The notes under the pieces were generated by a model. The model was not told the origin of the DNA. It saw nothing but the letters and a program-made list of their open reading frames with translations, and made no database searches. This document shows, piece after piece, positions 26,626 through 36,645 of a stretch of DNA of 64,000 bases. The DNA lies in contig JAEWIX010000090.1 in the NCBI GenBank assembly GCA_023386885.1, positions 1 to 64,000 of the forward strand, given 5' to 3'. The DNA comes from Pseudomonadota bacterium (GTDB taxonomy: Bacteria; Pseudomonadota; Alphaproteobacteria; Rhizobiales; Xanthobacteraceae). The position numbers were made by a program, and so were the translations under genes. Each line of letters starts with the position of its first letter. Positions within the stretch are counted from its first letter, which is position 1.

Positions 26626-27530
26626 GAGCAACGAGCAACAAGATCATGGACGACGGACCGGAAGAGATCGAAGCGCTGTTGCCGTGGTATGCCGCGGGGA
26701 CATTGGATGCGCACGATGCGCGTCGGGTGGAAGACGCGCTCAAGCACGATGCCGCGCTTCAGAAGCAATATGCGGTCATCCGGGAAGAGTTTGCCGAGAC
26801 GGTCGCTCTCAACGAGGAGTTGGGCGCGCCGTCCTCGCGTGCCTTGCAGAAACTGATGGTGGCGATCGACGCCGAACCCGCACGCGCGGCCTCGCCGGCG
26901 GCGTCGCAGGGGCTCGGGCGCTTCGCGCGATTTTTCGCCAGCCTGTCGCCGCGCACGGTGGCGTGGTCGGCCTCGTTCGGCGCGCTGGCGCTGGTGCTGC
27001 AAGCCGGACTGATCGGCACCATCCTGATGCGAAGCGGGCTCGAAGTGTTCCAGAGCCCTGCCTATCAGCAGCATGCCGAACAGACCTCGCCGGAGCGTCC
27101 GGCACCGGCGACCACCGCCGCGCCGTCCGCGCAGGATCGCCGGACCGAGACCTCCGTGGATCTGGCCAGCCGGGAACGTGCCATCCGGAGTGCGCCCGCG
27201 CCTGTCCAGCAAGAGCCGGCGCTGCCGCGATCGCTGCAAACCGATCAGGCGCGTCCGAACAACTCGCTGGCGGCTGCTCCGCCGCCGCAAGCCGCGAAGC
27301 GCTCCGTCACTCCTGCAAAGGAGGTGGTGGCCGCCGTGACCTTCCGTCCGGATGCCCGGATGTCGGATATCTCGGCGTTGCTTGGCAGCTATCGGGCCTC
27401 CGTGATCGGAAGCGATGGCGGGGTGCTGCGGCTACAGTTCGAAGGCATGACGACGGCGTCCGATCTCAACGTGATCCTTGCGGCGCTGCGCAAGGAACGG
27501 GTCGTCGCGGAAGCCACGGCGGTGCCCTAG
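26622..27530 (+). CDS. putative anti-sigma factor with one membrane segment
   Basis: A 302-residue protein whose N-terminus (EEIEALLPWYAAGTLDAHDA) resembles anti-sigma domains lacking zinc ligands. A membrane helix follows at about residues 125-147 (VAWSASFGALALVLQAGLIG). The periplasmic part is Pro/Ala-rich, ending in a small folded segment (VTFRPDARMSDISALLGSYR onward) like those in related regulators. Start overlaps the sigma gene by four bases, the standard sigma/anti-sigma coupling. The signal sensed is unknown. Confidence 0.8.
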   Translation: MRATSNKIMDDGPEEIEALLPWYAAGTLDAHDARRVEDALKHDAALQKQYAVIREEFAETVALNEELGAPSSRALQKLMVAIDAEPARAASPAASQGLGRFARFFASLSPRTVAWSASFGALALVLQAGLIGTILMRSGLEVFQSPAYQQHAEQTSPERPAPATTAAPSAQDRRTETSVDLASRERAIRSAPAPVQQEPALPRSLQTDQARPNNSLAAAPPPQAAKRSVTPAKEVVAAVTFRPDARMSDISALLGSYRASVIGSDGGVLRLQFEGMTTASDLNVILAALRKERVVAEATAVP

Positions 27531-27665
27531 GGCAAAGCCGTTTCAGCCGGACGTACAACACGCGAAGCGTTGTCTCAGCCAAGGTGTCGTCCCGATGACG
27601 CGATCCACCCTTCAAAAAAAAAGCGCACGCGTTTGAACGTTTCCCGGAGTTGCCGTGACCTATGA

Positions 27666-27779
27666 CTGTGGGAGCGCAACATCCCCACTAAGGCCGTATC
27701 CGGCGCGAGCGCCCATCCACCCCTGCGCCCGTATGGCTTGACCCGCCCGGTTGTCCCCCCGGGCGGGTCGCTTATTTTC
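27666..27779 (+). ncRNA. candidate structured small RNA
   Basis: A gene-free stretch folds into successive stems: GTGGGA (27668-27673) with TCCCCAC (27682-27688), and AAG-CCGTA (from 27690, one bulged G) with GTATGGCTT (27731-27739), which encloses GGCGCGAGCGCC. A strong terminator hairpin follows immediately. A weak -35-like TTGAAC is at 27633-27638. It could instead be the structured 3' end of the sigma/anti-sigma transcript. It matches no RNA family I recognise. Confidence 0.4.
27740..27779 (+). terminator. Rho-independent terminator
   Basis: Arms GACCCGCCCGG (27740-27750) and CCGGGCGGGTC (27759-27769) form a perfect 11-base-pair stem, followed by GCTTATTTTC. It would end the candidate small RNA or the sigma/anti-sigma transcript. 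The remaining bases up to 27984 hold no gene I can support. Confidence 0.75.
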
Positions 27780-27984
27780 GGCAGACCGGAGTCACCGTTT
27801 CGCGTCGTCGCGCCAGCCATGCGCGACGTACGGTTGACGTGAATTGCCGAGGAAATAGGGGCGTACGGTATTTGCGTGCGCAACAGGCTGGACATCGCCG
27901 GAGTTTTCCACAGTATATCCGTGTTACTACCGAGTGATTCGTTGCGTTGCGTCCGCGTCTGTTTTCCTCTTTGCGGACTTTTTC

Positions 27985-28434
27985 ATGGCACAACGATCCG
28001 ATGTCGACCGCGGCCGCGCGATTATCGAGCGCTGGTGCGCCCTCGCCGAGCAGAGGCTCGACTATCTCACCGCATTGCATGACAGTGGTCGCTGGCAGCG
28101 CTTTCACAGCGAACCGGACTTTCTCGACAATATCCGGGAAGCCAAAGCCGCCGTCGACACCTGGCGTTTATTGGCCTCGCGTGAAGCCTCACTGGACAAT
28201 CAACCGATCGATTTCGGTTGGCTGGGGCAGGGGGCGGTGCCGCTGGCGCAGCGCGATATCGTCAAGCGTGGCGATTGCGCGGTGGTGACCGCTGCCGTTC
28301 CGAGCCCGCCCGTGGTGCCGGGTGCCGCGGATAGGCCTAACGCCATTGATGTGTTGCCGCTGTCGGGACGCGAGGCTGGCCTCGATGTCGCGACCATGCA
28401 GGAACGCTATCCGCTGCTTCGCAACGCGCTGTAG
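27985..28434 (+). CDS. TIGR03809 family protein
   Basis: A 149-residue cytoplasmic protein that I recognise as the TIGR03809 family of Bradyrhizobiaceae and relatives. Conserved N-terminal helices read IIERWCALAEQRLDYLTALH and DSGRWQRFHSEPDFLDNIRE; the C-terminal half is variable. ATG 27985 is preferred over an upstream frame start at 27934. TIGR03809 has no known function but tends to co-occur with TIGR03808, which is encoded convergently just downstream here. Confidence 0.75.
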   Translation: MAQRSDVDRGRAIIERWCALAEQRLDYLTALHDSGRWQRFHSEPDFLDNIREAKAAVDTWRLLASREASLDNQPIDFGWLGQGAVPLAQRDIVKRGDCAVVTAAVPSPPVVPGAADRPNAIDVLPLSGREAGLDVATMQERYPLLRNAL

Positions 28435-28458
28435 CGCCCAAACACCGGAACGACGCGC

Positions 28459-29835
28459 CTATCGCACCGTGTTGGCGCCAAGCGCGATCTGTTTGAAGCG
28501 CACCGCGCCCTCGCGCGTCAGATCCGGCGTAACCGGTCTGGCGTGATCGAGGCCGACCACCGCGCCGCGCGGCGCATCCGAGATCATGTTGCCGTTGACC
28601 AGCGCCGTCCCTGCGCCGTCCGCGACCGAGACGCCAATCCCGATGAAGGCCTTGCGGATGACGTTGCCGGTAATCGCGACATCGCGCAGGTACTTGCCCC
28701 AGCCGGCGACGATGCCGAACGCCGGCGCGTTCTCGATGACGTTGCCGGACACCGCGCTGTCGGCCTCGATGTAGATGCCGATTCCGGCGTCGTCTTCCGG
28801 CGCGGTGGCGATCGGGCGTTTCGGCAGCAGGTTGCGGATGATGTTGCCCTGCACGACGGCGATGCGGCCGCCTTCGTTGAAGTTCGCGACCGACACGCCG
28901 ACCGCCGCGCGATCCACGGTGTTGTTGGCGATGATCGCGCCCTCGAAAGCGAATTCGGAATACAGCGCCACTTCGCGCACGTCGCTGACGCTGTTGCCGG
29001 TAATCTGGATGTTCGACGCCGAGTTACCGCGCACCGCCGAGTAATCGCAGTTGCGGATGCGGTTGCCACGCACGATGACGTTGCCCGCGCGAAATGCGTT
29101 GATGGCGTTGCCGTGCTGTCCGGAGCCGCCGGGCCCGGCCTTGATGTCCTCGATGCGGTTGTCGATCACCTGCGTGCCGTCGTCGCCGATGGCGGTACGC
29201 AGGATTTCGATGCCGTTGTCGTTGGTGTCGGCAATGGTGTTCTGCGCCACCAGCAGGCCCTGCGCGTCGAATGAGACAACGGCGGTGGTGGCGATGTGCC
29301 GGATGATATTGCCACGCACTTCACCGGCGACATTTTCGAGCCAGATGCCATTGCCGCCGCTGCGCGCGATCTCGCAATCGACGATACGCACGTCGCGCCC
29401 CGCGCCGCAATGGATCAGGCCGCGACGTTGCGGCAGCGTCATGCCGCCGCCGTCGACGGTGATGTTCCGCAAGCCGATGCTGTTCGCGCCGGCCGCCGTC
29501 AGCAGCGAGGGGCCGTCGCCGGTAAAGACGAGCCGTGTCGCGCCGCGCACGCCGACGAGTTGCGTGCCGTTGGAAAGGTTGAGCGCGCCGGTGCGATAGA
29601 TCCCCGGCGGCAGCGCCAGCGGCGCTCCTGCGCGGGCGGCCTCGTCGAGCGCGCGTTGTAGAACGCGGGTCTGGTCGTCGGGACTGCCGGGCCGCACGCC
29701 ATAGTGAGTGGCGTCGAGGCCGAGTGCTGAGGTCAGCGGCGTGGCCTTCGGTGCGCGCTGGGCCAGCGCGGGTGTTGCCCCGGCCGCAAGCGCAGTCGCG
29801 GCAATCCCGATCACGTCACGGCGGCTGATAGTCAT
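28459..29835 (-). CDS. TIGR03808 Tat-exported repeat (beta-helix) protein
   Basis: A 458-residue exported protein. It starts with a twin-arginine signal (SRRDVIGIAATALAAGATPA), implying folding in the cytoplasm before export. The mature part has a pectate-lyase-like right-handed beta-helix pattern, with many short repeats around Gly-Asn-Xaa-Ile (RGNIIRHIA, RGNRIRNCD, ITGNSVSDV, VSGNVIENA). GVRPGSPDDQTRVLQRALDEA is the usual opening of such domains. It fits TIGR03808. No catalytic residues can be assigned. It converges on the TIGR03809 gene. Confidence 0.82.
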   Translation of the reverse strand: MTISRRDVIGIAATALAAGATPALAQRAPKATPLTSALGLDATHYGVRPGSPDDQTRVLQRALDEAARAGAPLALPPGIYRTGALNLSNGTQLVGVRGATRLVFTGDGPSLLTAAGANSIGLRNITVDGGGMTLPQRRGLIHCGAGRDVRIVDCEIARSGGNGIWLENVAGEVRGNIIRHIATTAVVSFDAQGLLVAQNTIADTNDNGIEILRTAIGDDGTQVIDNRIEDIKAGPGGSGQHGNAINAFRAGNVIVRGNRIRNCDYSAVRGNSASNIQITGNSVSDVREVALYSEFAFEGAIIANNTVDRAAVGVSVANFNEGGRIAVVQGNIIRNLLPKRPIATAPEDDAGIGIYIEADSAVSGNVIENAPAFGIVAGWGKYLRDVAITGNVIRKAFIGIGVSVADGAGTALVNGNMISDAPRGAVVGLDHARPVTPDLTREGAVRFKQIALGANTVR

Positions 29836-29895
29836 GCGCGCAACTCCGGTCGGCGTTGGTGCCGATACGCGACCAGATAATGCGAAAACATGAAG

Positions 29896-29927
29896 GCACG
29901 CGGCTCAACAACAGGCGAGCCGCGTGC
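29896..29927 (-). terminator. hairpin downstream of the MFS gene
   Basis: An 11-base-pair stem (arms 29896-29906 and 29917-29927, ten-base loop) lies 31 bases beyond the minus-strand MFS stop. The T-rich tail on that strand is weak (TTCATGTTTT), so termination is plausible but not certain. Confidence 0.5.
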
Positions 29928-29957
29928 AATCTTGCCGGTAGGGTTAATGTGCGTGGA

Positions 29958-31205
29958 TCAATGCGCCTGCTTGCTCGGCGTGAACATGCGGCCGCGTTCC
30001 GTCACCAGTACGATGGCCACTGACGCCAGCGTGCAGATCAGCGAGCCGATGGCAAACGGCAGAAGCGTGCCGTCGTAAAGCTGGCCGAGCGTGACGCCGA
30101 CGCCGATGCCGATCAGCGTGGTGATCGAACCGTACAGCGACGACGCGGTGCCGGCGATGTGGCCTTGCGGCTCCATCGCGAGCGCCGTGAAGTTCGACAT
30201 CATCAGGCCGAACGTAAACAGCGCGAGCGCCGACAGCACCATGTAGAGTGGCAGCGGCAGCATGTGCATCGCGGCGGCCACCAGCATCAACGCCGCGACC
30301 AGCGCATAGATCATCAGCGCGGTGTGCGAGATCACCCGCATGCCGAGTCGGATGACGAGGCGCGAGTTGAGAAAGCCGGCGAGTGCAATGCCGATCGCGA
30401 TCGTCGCGAATGCAAGGGGGAAGTAATGACCGAGATGATAGATCCCGGTGAACACCTGCTCCGACGTAAACACGTAGCCGAACAGCGTGCCCTGCACGCC
30501 GCCGGCGGCGAGTGCATAACCGAGCGTTTGCCGATTGGTCAGCGTCTGGCGAAAACTGTCCAGCACCTGCCGCACGGTCAGCGGCTTGCGTCCGCTGAGC
30601 GGCAACGTCTCCGGCAGTCGCAGCGCGCTCCACACCAGCGCCAGCACGCCATAGGCCATCAGCACGAGGAAGATGCCGCGCCATTGTCCGCCGACCATCA
30701 CCGCCTGTCCGAACGACGGCGCGACGATCGGCACCGCGACGAAGATCATCATCACCAGCGACATCACACTGGCCATGCGGCGGCCGGCGTAGCAGTCGCG
30801 CACGATGGATGTGGCGATCACGCGGGTGGCGGCGGTGCCGAGCCCTTGCAGCGCGCGCGCCACCAACAGCATCTCGAACGAGCGCGTGAACAGTGCCAGC
30901 AGGCTCGCGAGGCCATACAGCACCATGCCGCCGAGCAGGACCGGGCGTCGACCGAAACGGTCCGACAGCGGACCCATCACGAACTGGCCGACGCCGAAAC
31001 CGAGCAGGAAGACGGACAGCACGCTTTGCAGGTAGTTGCCGTCGCTGATGCCGAAACTCGCGCCGATGTTCGGCAGCGCCGGCAGCATCATGTCCATGGC
31101 AAGCGGATTGAGCGCGATGATCGAGGCGACGATCGCGACGAATTCAGGGAATCGCATCGGGCGGTGGGTCGCGGAGACCCACGCGGAGGCATTGGTATCG
31201 GTCAA
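29958..31205 (-). CDS. MFS drug efflux transporter, Bcr/CflA family
   Basis: A 415-residue, twelve-helix proton antiporter of the DHA1 Bcr/CflA group. The first helix region MDMMLPALPNIGASFG and the loop 2-3 motif GPLSDRFGRRPVLL are diagnostic; these proteins export bicyclomycin, chloramphenicol, sulfonamides or cysteine pathway products. The frame opens at a TTG at 31205; an ATG at 31157 closer to the first helix is a reasonable alternative. It lies 113 bases after the pyroglutamyl-peptidase-like gene on the same strand. Substrate unknown. Confidence 0.9.
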   Translation of the reverse strand: MTDTNASAWVSATHRPMRFPEFVAIVASIIALNPLAMDMMLPALPNIGASFGISDGNYLQSVLSVFLLGFGVGQFVMGPLSDRFGRRPVLLGGMVLYGLASLLALFTRSFEMLLVARALQGLGTAATRVIATSIVRDCYAGRRMASVMSLVMMIFVAVPIVAPSFGQAVMVGGQWRGIFLVLMAYGVLALVWSALRLPETLPLSGRKPLTVRQVLDSFRQTLTNRQTLGYALAAGGVQGTLFGYVFTSEQVFTGIYHLGHYFPLAFATIAIGIALAGFLNSRLVIRLGMRVISHTALMIYALVAALMLVAAAMHMLPLPLYMVLSALALFTFGLMMSNFTALAMEPQGHIAGTASSLYGSITTLIGIGVGVTLGQLYDGTLLPFAIGSLICTLASVAIVLVTERGRMFTPSKQAH

Positions 31206-31318
31206 GGGAATCTCTTAAGGCTTTGGAGTCCCATGATGGGGGCGAATGCTGCGATGCACAACCCATCTTCGGGAATGGCAGGTCCGCCGAAAACCGCAGA
31301 CGCCGCCACGGCTTGCCC

Positions 31319-31951
31319 TTATTTGCGGCGTGCGGGCGACACTTTCGCGAGCGCCGCCATTTGCAGCAGCAGAGCCTCGCCGGCCTTGGCCAGTCCGGCG
31401 GCGGTGGCAGGGCCGGGCGCGACCGGCGGCACGTGGACGAATGCGGTGAGGCGAGGGCCATTGCCGGCGCGGGCAGCTTCGAGCGCCCGCCAGCACAGGT
31501 AGTTGCAGAGATAGCTGCCGGCATCGCGCGACAGCTTTGCCTCGACGCCGCACGCCTGCGCCGCGCGCAGCAGGCGGCGGGTGTGTGGGCCGAATGCCAT
31601 CGCATCCCTGGCGGGAACGATTACACCATGGGTGTTGTAGCGGCCGTCGCGATCCGGCCAGCGCGTGGTGAGCGCGTTGCGCGCACGGGTCTCGATGCGG
31701 AGATGCGGCGTGCGCGCGGCGAGGCCGAACATCAAGATTGCATGTGGGCGGTGGCGTGCCAACAGGTCTGGCAGTTGCAGATCGAGCGCGCCATACGACA
31801 CCGGAAACACATGACCGATCACCGCGACGTCGGCGAGTGCAGGGCGGCGTAAGCGTGTCAGCCCCGCGACCAGCGCCTGCGTCGGATTGCGCGGCGCGCC
31901 GGGAAACGGCCCGAAACCGGTGACGAGGATGCGGAGCGGTCTTCTGCTCAA
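31319..31951 (-). CDS. pcp: pyroglutamyl-peptidase I-like cysteine peptidase
   Basis: A 210-residue protein of peptidase family C15, which removes N-terminal pyroglutamate from peptides. It opens with ILVTGFGPFPGAPRNPTQAL. The catalytic triad is traceable: Glu in LRIETRARN, Cys in GSYLCNYLCW and His in AFVHVPP. The N-terminal fold and length fit the family. A TTG at 31951 is the apparent start. A REP-like hairpin separates it from meaB. Activity is likely but some family members are divergent. Confidence 0.82.
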   Translation of the reverse strand: MSRRPLRILVTGFGPFPGAPRNPTQALVAGLTRLRRPALADVAVIGHVFPVSYGALDLQLPDLLARHRPHAILMFGLAARTPHLRIETRARNALTTRWPDRDGRYNTHGVIVPARDAMAFGPHTRRLLRAAQACGVEAKLSRDAGSYLCNYLCWRALEAARAGNGPRLTAFVHVPPVAPGPATAAGLAKAGEALLLQMAALAKVSPARRK

Positions 31952-31972
31952 GATGACCTGCTTTCATTGGCG

Positions 31973-31998
31973 GTCGTCCCCGCCTGCGCGGGGGCGAC
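31973..31998. repeat. REP-like hairpin after meaB
   Basis: GTCGTCCCCGC (31973-31983) pairs with GCGGGGGCGAC (31988-31998) with one G-U pair and a four-base loop. It resembles the short dispersed palindromes seen between bacterial genes and lies six bases past the meaB stop, so it may end or stabilise that transcript. Confidence 0.65.
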
Positions 31999-32004
31999 AG
32001 AAAT

Positions 32005-32985
32005 CTACCGTAACAGGTCCGCGATCTGCTCGGCCGCGAGCGCCGGCGTGATGCGTCCGGCGGCAACGTCGGTTTCGATGCGCTTGACCCTTGTGCGGAT
32101 CGCCGGATCGCTGCGCAGCCGCGCTTTCATGCGATCCTCGAACATCGACCACATCCACTTCACCTGCTGTTCGCTGCGCCGCGCGGCGAACTCGCCGGAT
32201 GCATTCATCGCGGTGCGGTGCTCGACGATCTTCTGCCACAGCTCCGGCACGCCCGCGCCGGTGAGGCCCGAATACGTTAGCACCGGCGGAAACCAGTGCT
32301 TCGAGCGCGGCGTCAGTATCTTCATCGCGCCGCGATAGTCGGCGGCGGTGCGGTTGGCGCGCTTGATGTTGTCGCCATCGGCCTTGTTGATCGCGATCAT
32401 GTCCGCGAGTTCGATCAGGCCCTTCTTGATGCCCTGCAACTCGTCGCCGCCGCCCGGGAGCATCAGGGCGAGGAAGATATCGGTCATGTCGCAGACGGCC
32501 GTTTCCGACTGGCCGACGCCGACCGTTTCCACCAGCACCACGTCGAAGCCCGCCGCCTCGCACAGCAGCATCGCCTCGCGCGTTTTCGCGGCGACGCCGC
32601 CCAGCGTGCCGGAGGACGGCGAGGGGCGAATGAAGGCGCGCTCGTCGTTGGAGAGCCGCGCCATCCGCGTCTTGTCGCCGAGGATCGAGCCGCCGGTGCG
32701 CGCCGACGACGGATCGACCGCCAGCACGGCCACGCGATGGCCTTGCTCGATCAGGTACATGCCGAGCGTATCGATGGTGGTGGATTTGCCGACGCCGGGC
32801 GAGCCGGTGATGCCGACGCGATAGGCCTTGCCGGTCGAGGGCAACAGCGCCTGCACCAACTCGCGCGCTGACGCCTGATGATCCTCGCGACGACTTTCCA
32901 CCAGCGTGATGGCGCGCGCCAGCGCAGCGCGATTGCCGGCGCGGATGTCGGCGGCGATGCCGGGGATGACAAGCGGACGATTCAT
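32005..32985 (-). CDS. meaB: MeaB/ArgK GTPase, methylmalonyl-CoA mutase chaperone
   Basis: A 326-residue SIMIBI-class GTPase that protects and reloads the adenosylcobalamin cofactor of methylmalonyl-CoA mutase. The P-loop is GSPGVGKS (61-68). Also visible are VDPSSARTGGSILGDKTRM (switch region), DVVLVETVGVGQSE and the guanine-specificity motif NKAD. The start overlaps the DUF3298 gene by four bases, which ties it to the mutA-mutB region upstream. Confidence 0.96.
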   Translation of the reverse strand: MNRPLVIPGIAADIRAGNRAALARAITLVESRREDHQASARELVQALLPSTGKAYRVGITGSPGVGKSTTIDTLGMYLIEQGHRVAVLAVDPSSARTGGSILGDKTRMARLSNDERAFIRPSPSSGTLGGVAAKTREAMLLCEAAGFDVVLVETVGVGQSETAVCDMTDIFLALMLPGGGDELQGIKKGLIELADMIAINKADGDNIKRANRTAADYRGAMKILTPRSKHWFPPVLTYSGLTGAGVPELWQKIVEHRTAMNASGEFAARRSEQQVKWMWSMFEDRMKARLRSDPAIRTRVKRIETDVAAGRITPALAAEQIADLLR

Positions 32986-33797
32986 TGGCGTTTGGGCTTT
33001 GCGTCGGAAGGCTGGTTGCCGGCAAAGATCGCGAGCCCCTGGGGCGAGAGATAGGCCTTGAACGTCTCCCACGGCACGAACACGGTATACGGTCCTTCGG
33101 CATAAGGCCCGACCGCGTAGGGCGGATAGTGAAAGTCCAGGCCGGCGCTCTTGCCGGCGATGGTCGACGGCGCCAGCGACACCGCGCCGACCTTGAGCAA
33201 GGTCGGCTCGATGCCCTTGTACCAATCGATGACGCCGGAATCGTCGATGCCGCGCTCCTTCTTCTCGGCCTTCACGGCGGCGAGCGAGGCCGCGCGCAAC
33301 GCCTTCAGCGTCGGGCCGTTGTCGGCGGTCTCCTTGAAGAACGGGCGTACGCTGATCTGCTTTTTCGCCTCAGTGTCCCACAGGATGGTGTCGATGTCGG
33401 TGTTGGGATGCGCGCCACCGGTGTAGACATAGTCCATGCGAACGATGCTGACATAACGTCCGTCGATTTTCGAGGTCTGGCTGTAGCTGCGCTCGAAGGT
33501 CCAGGCGCGTCCCTCGCGGAACAACTCCGGCGCGGTCTTGAACTCCTTCGCGGCCTCGGCACGGTTCTTCTCCATCCAGCGCTTGCCCTCGGTGAGAAGA
33601 TTGTCCGCAAGCGGCGCGTCAGCCCGGATCGCGGCATCGAGCGTCACGCTGGCATCGATGTATTTTGCTTTCACCGTGGCGTCAGGTACAGGCTTCGGCG
33701 CGGCGAGGCTACCGTTGGTGCAGCCAAGCGCGAAAAGTCCGGCGAACAAAGTTTGCCTGACGAGTGATTTTGCTGAAGGCGACGTCAGATTGATCAT
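32982..33797 (-). CDS. exported DUF3298-type protein
   Basis: A 271-residue protein with an N-terminal signal sequence ending around LFALGCTNGSLAA; the Cys may be a lipidation site, but the -3 position is not ideal. The body has features of the DUF3298/DUF4163 (RsiV-like) family: YVYTGGAHPNTDIDTILWD in the middle and FHYPPYAVGPYAEGPYTVFV near the end. It is probably periplasmic or a lipoprotein of unknown function. It overlaps meaB by four bases, and an intergenic repeat separates it from mutB, so it may have joined the cluster secondarily. Confidence 0.8.
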   Translation of the reverse strand: MINLTSPSAKSLVRQTLFAGLFALGCTNGSLAAPKPVPDATVKAKYIDASVTLDAAIRADAPLADNLLTEGKRWMEKNRAEAAKEFKTAPELFREGRAWTFERSYSQTSKIDGRYVSIVRMDYVYTGGAHPNTDIDTILWDTEAKKQISVRPFFKETADNGPTLKALRAASLAAVKAEKKERGIDDSGVIDWYKGIEPTLLKVGAVSLAPSTIAGKSAGLDFHYPPYAVGPYAEGPYTVFVPWETFKAYLSPQGLAIFAGNQPSDAKPKRQ

Positions 33798-33810
33798 GGC
33801 ATTTTTTGTC

Positions 33811-33936
33811 GTCGTGGCCGGGCATAGCCGTTCGAAGAACGGCGTTCTAAAGAACGCCTATGTCCCGGCCACCCACGATTGGGATTCCCGGATGATACGA
33901 AGACGTGGATGGCCGGGACAAGCCCGGCCATGACGG
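33811..33936. repeat. compound palindromic repeat between mutB and the DUF3298 gene
   Basis: A branched palindrome: GTGGCCGGGCATA...TATGTCCCGGCCAC encloses GCCGTTC-GAA-GAACGGC (33827-33843) and GCGTTCT-AA-AGAACGC. It is followed by ATGGCCGGG-ACAAG-CCCGGCCAT (to 33931), which also occurs at 19830-19852. A degraded relative lies inside dnaE2. Typical dispersed Bradyrhizobiaceae repeat, with no coding content. Confidence 0.8.
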
Positions 33937-33972
33937 TCACACGAATGGCAAGGTCGACGCGTGCAGGTGATG

Positions 33973-36129
<2,157 letters not shown>

Positions 36130-36177
36130 GGTGTCACCATTCTAGCATAAGCGGGCCGTGACGTCGCACTGGCCATC

Positions 36178-36642
36178 TTAGTCGTGGTCCGGATGCTGGT
36201 AGCTGACAATGTTGCCAGCTTCGGCGATTCCTGAGTTTTCGGTCGTGGTTTTGCCGGGCAGACCGGACAGATGGGCGATCCAGGGAAGCCTCGATTCAGT
36301 CCCTGTCTGATAGGTTGGGATCACGCGATCCGGCTGGTCGAAAGCGCCGGTCAGCAGTTCGATCACCGGGCCGCCAAGCTGGCGATAGCTCAGCGGCGTT
36401 CCGCAGGTTGCGCAGAAGTCGCGTTCTGCCAGCGACGATGAACGAAACCTTGACGGCTGACCGCGCGTCCACGCGAAGTCGCCGTGGGGAATTTCCACGA
36501 AGGCCGCGAACGGTCCCGCCACGGCCTTCTGGCACATCCGGCAATGACAGACGCTGATCCGTCCCGGCTCGGTATAGGATGCAAAGCGGATCGCGCCGCA
36601 TTGGCAGCCACCAGTCAGAACGGGTTGGGTTGTTCCCGACAT
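36178..36642 (-). CDS. GFA (CENP-V) domain zinc protein
   Basis: A 154-residue protein of the glutathione-dependent formaldehyde-activating (GFA/CENP-V) fold. Zinc-binding cysteines are visible as GGCQCGAIRF near residue 12, VCHCRMCQK near residue 31 and FCATCGTPL near residue 77. Members bind small thiol adducts or have unknown roles, and few are shown to handle formaldehyde. It is sandwiched between mutA (three bases) and mutB (48 bases) on the same strand, so it is cotranscribed with the mutase. A link to the pathway is suggested only by position. Confidence 0.9.
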   Translation of the reverse strand: MSGTTQPVLTGGCQCGAIRFASYTEPGRISVCHCRMCQKAVAGPFAAFVEIPHGDFAWTRGQPSRFRSSSLAERDFCATCGTPLSYRQLGGPVIELLTGAFDQPDRVIPTYQTGTESRLPWIAHLSGLPGKTTTENSGIAEAGNIVSYQHPDHD

Positions 36643-36645
36643 GGT

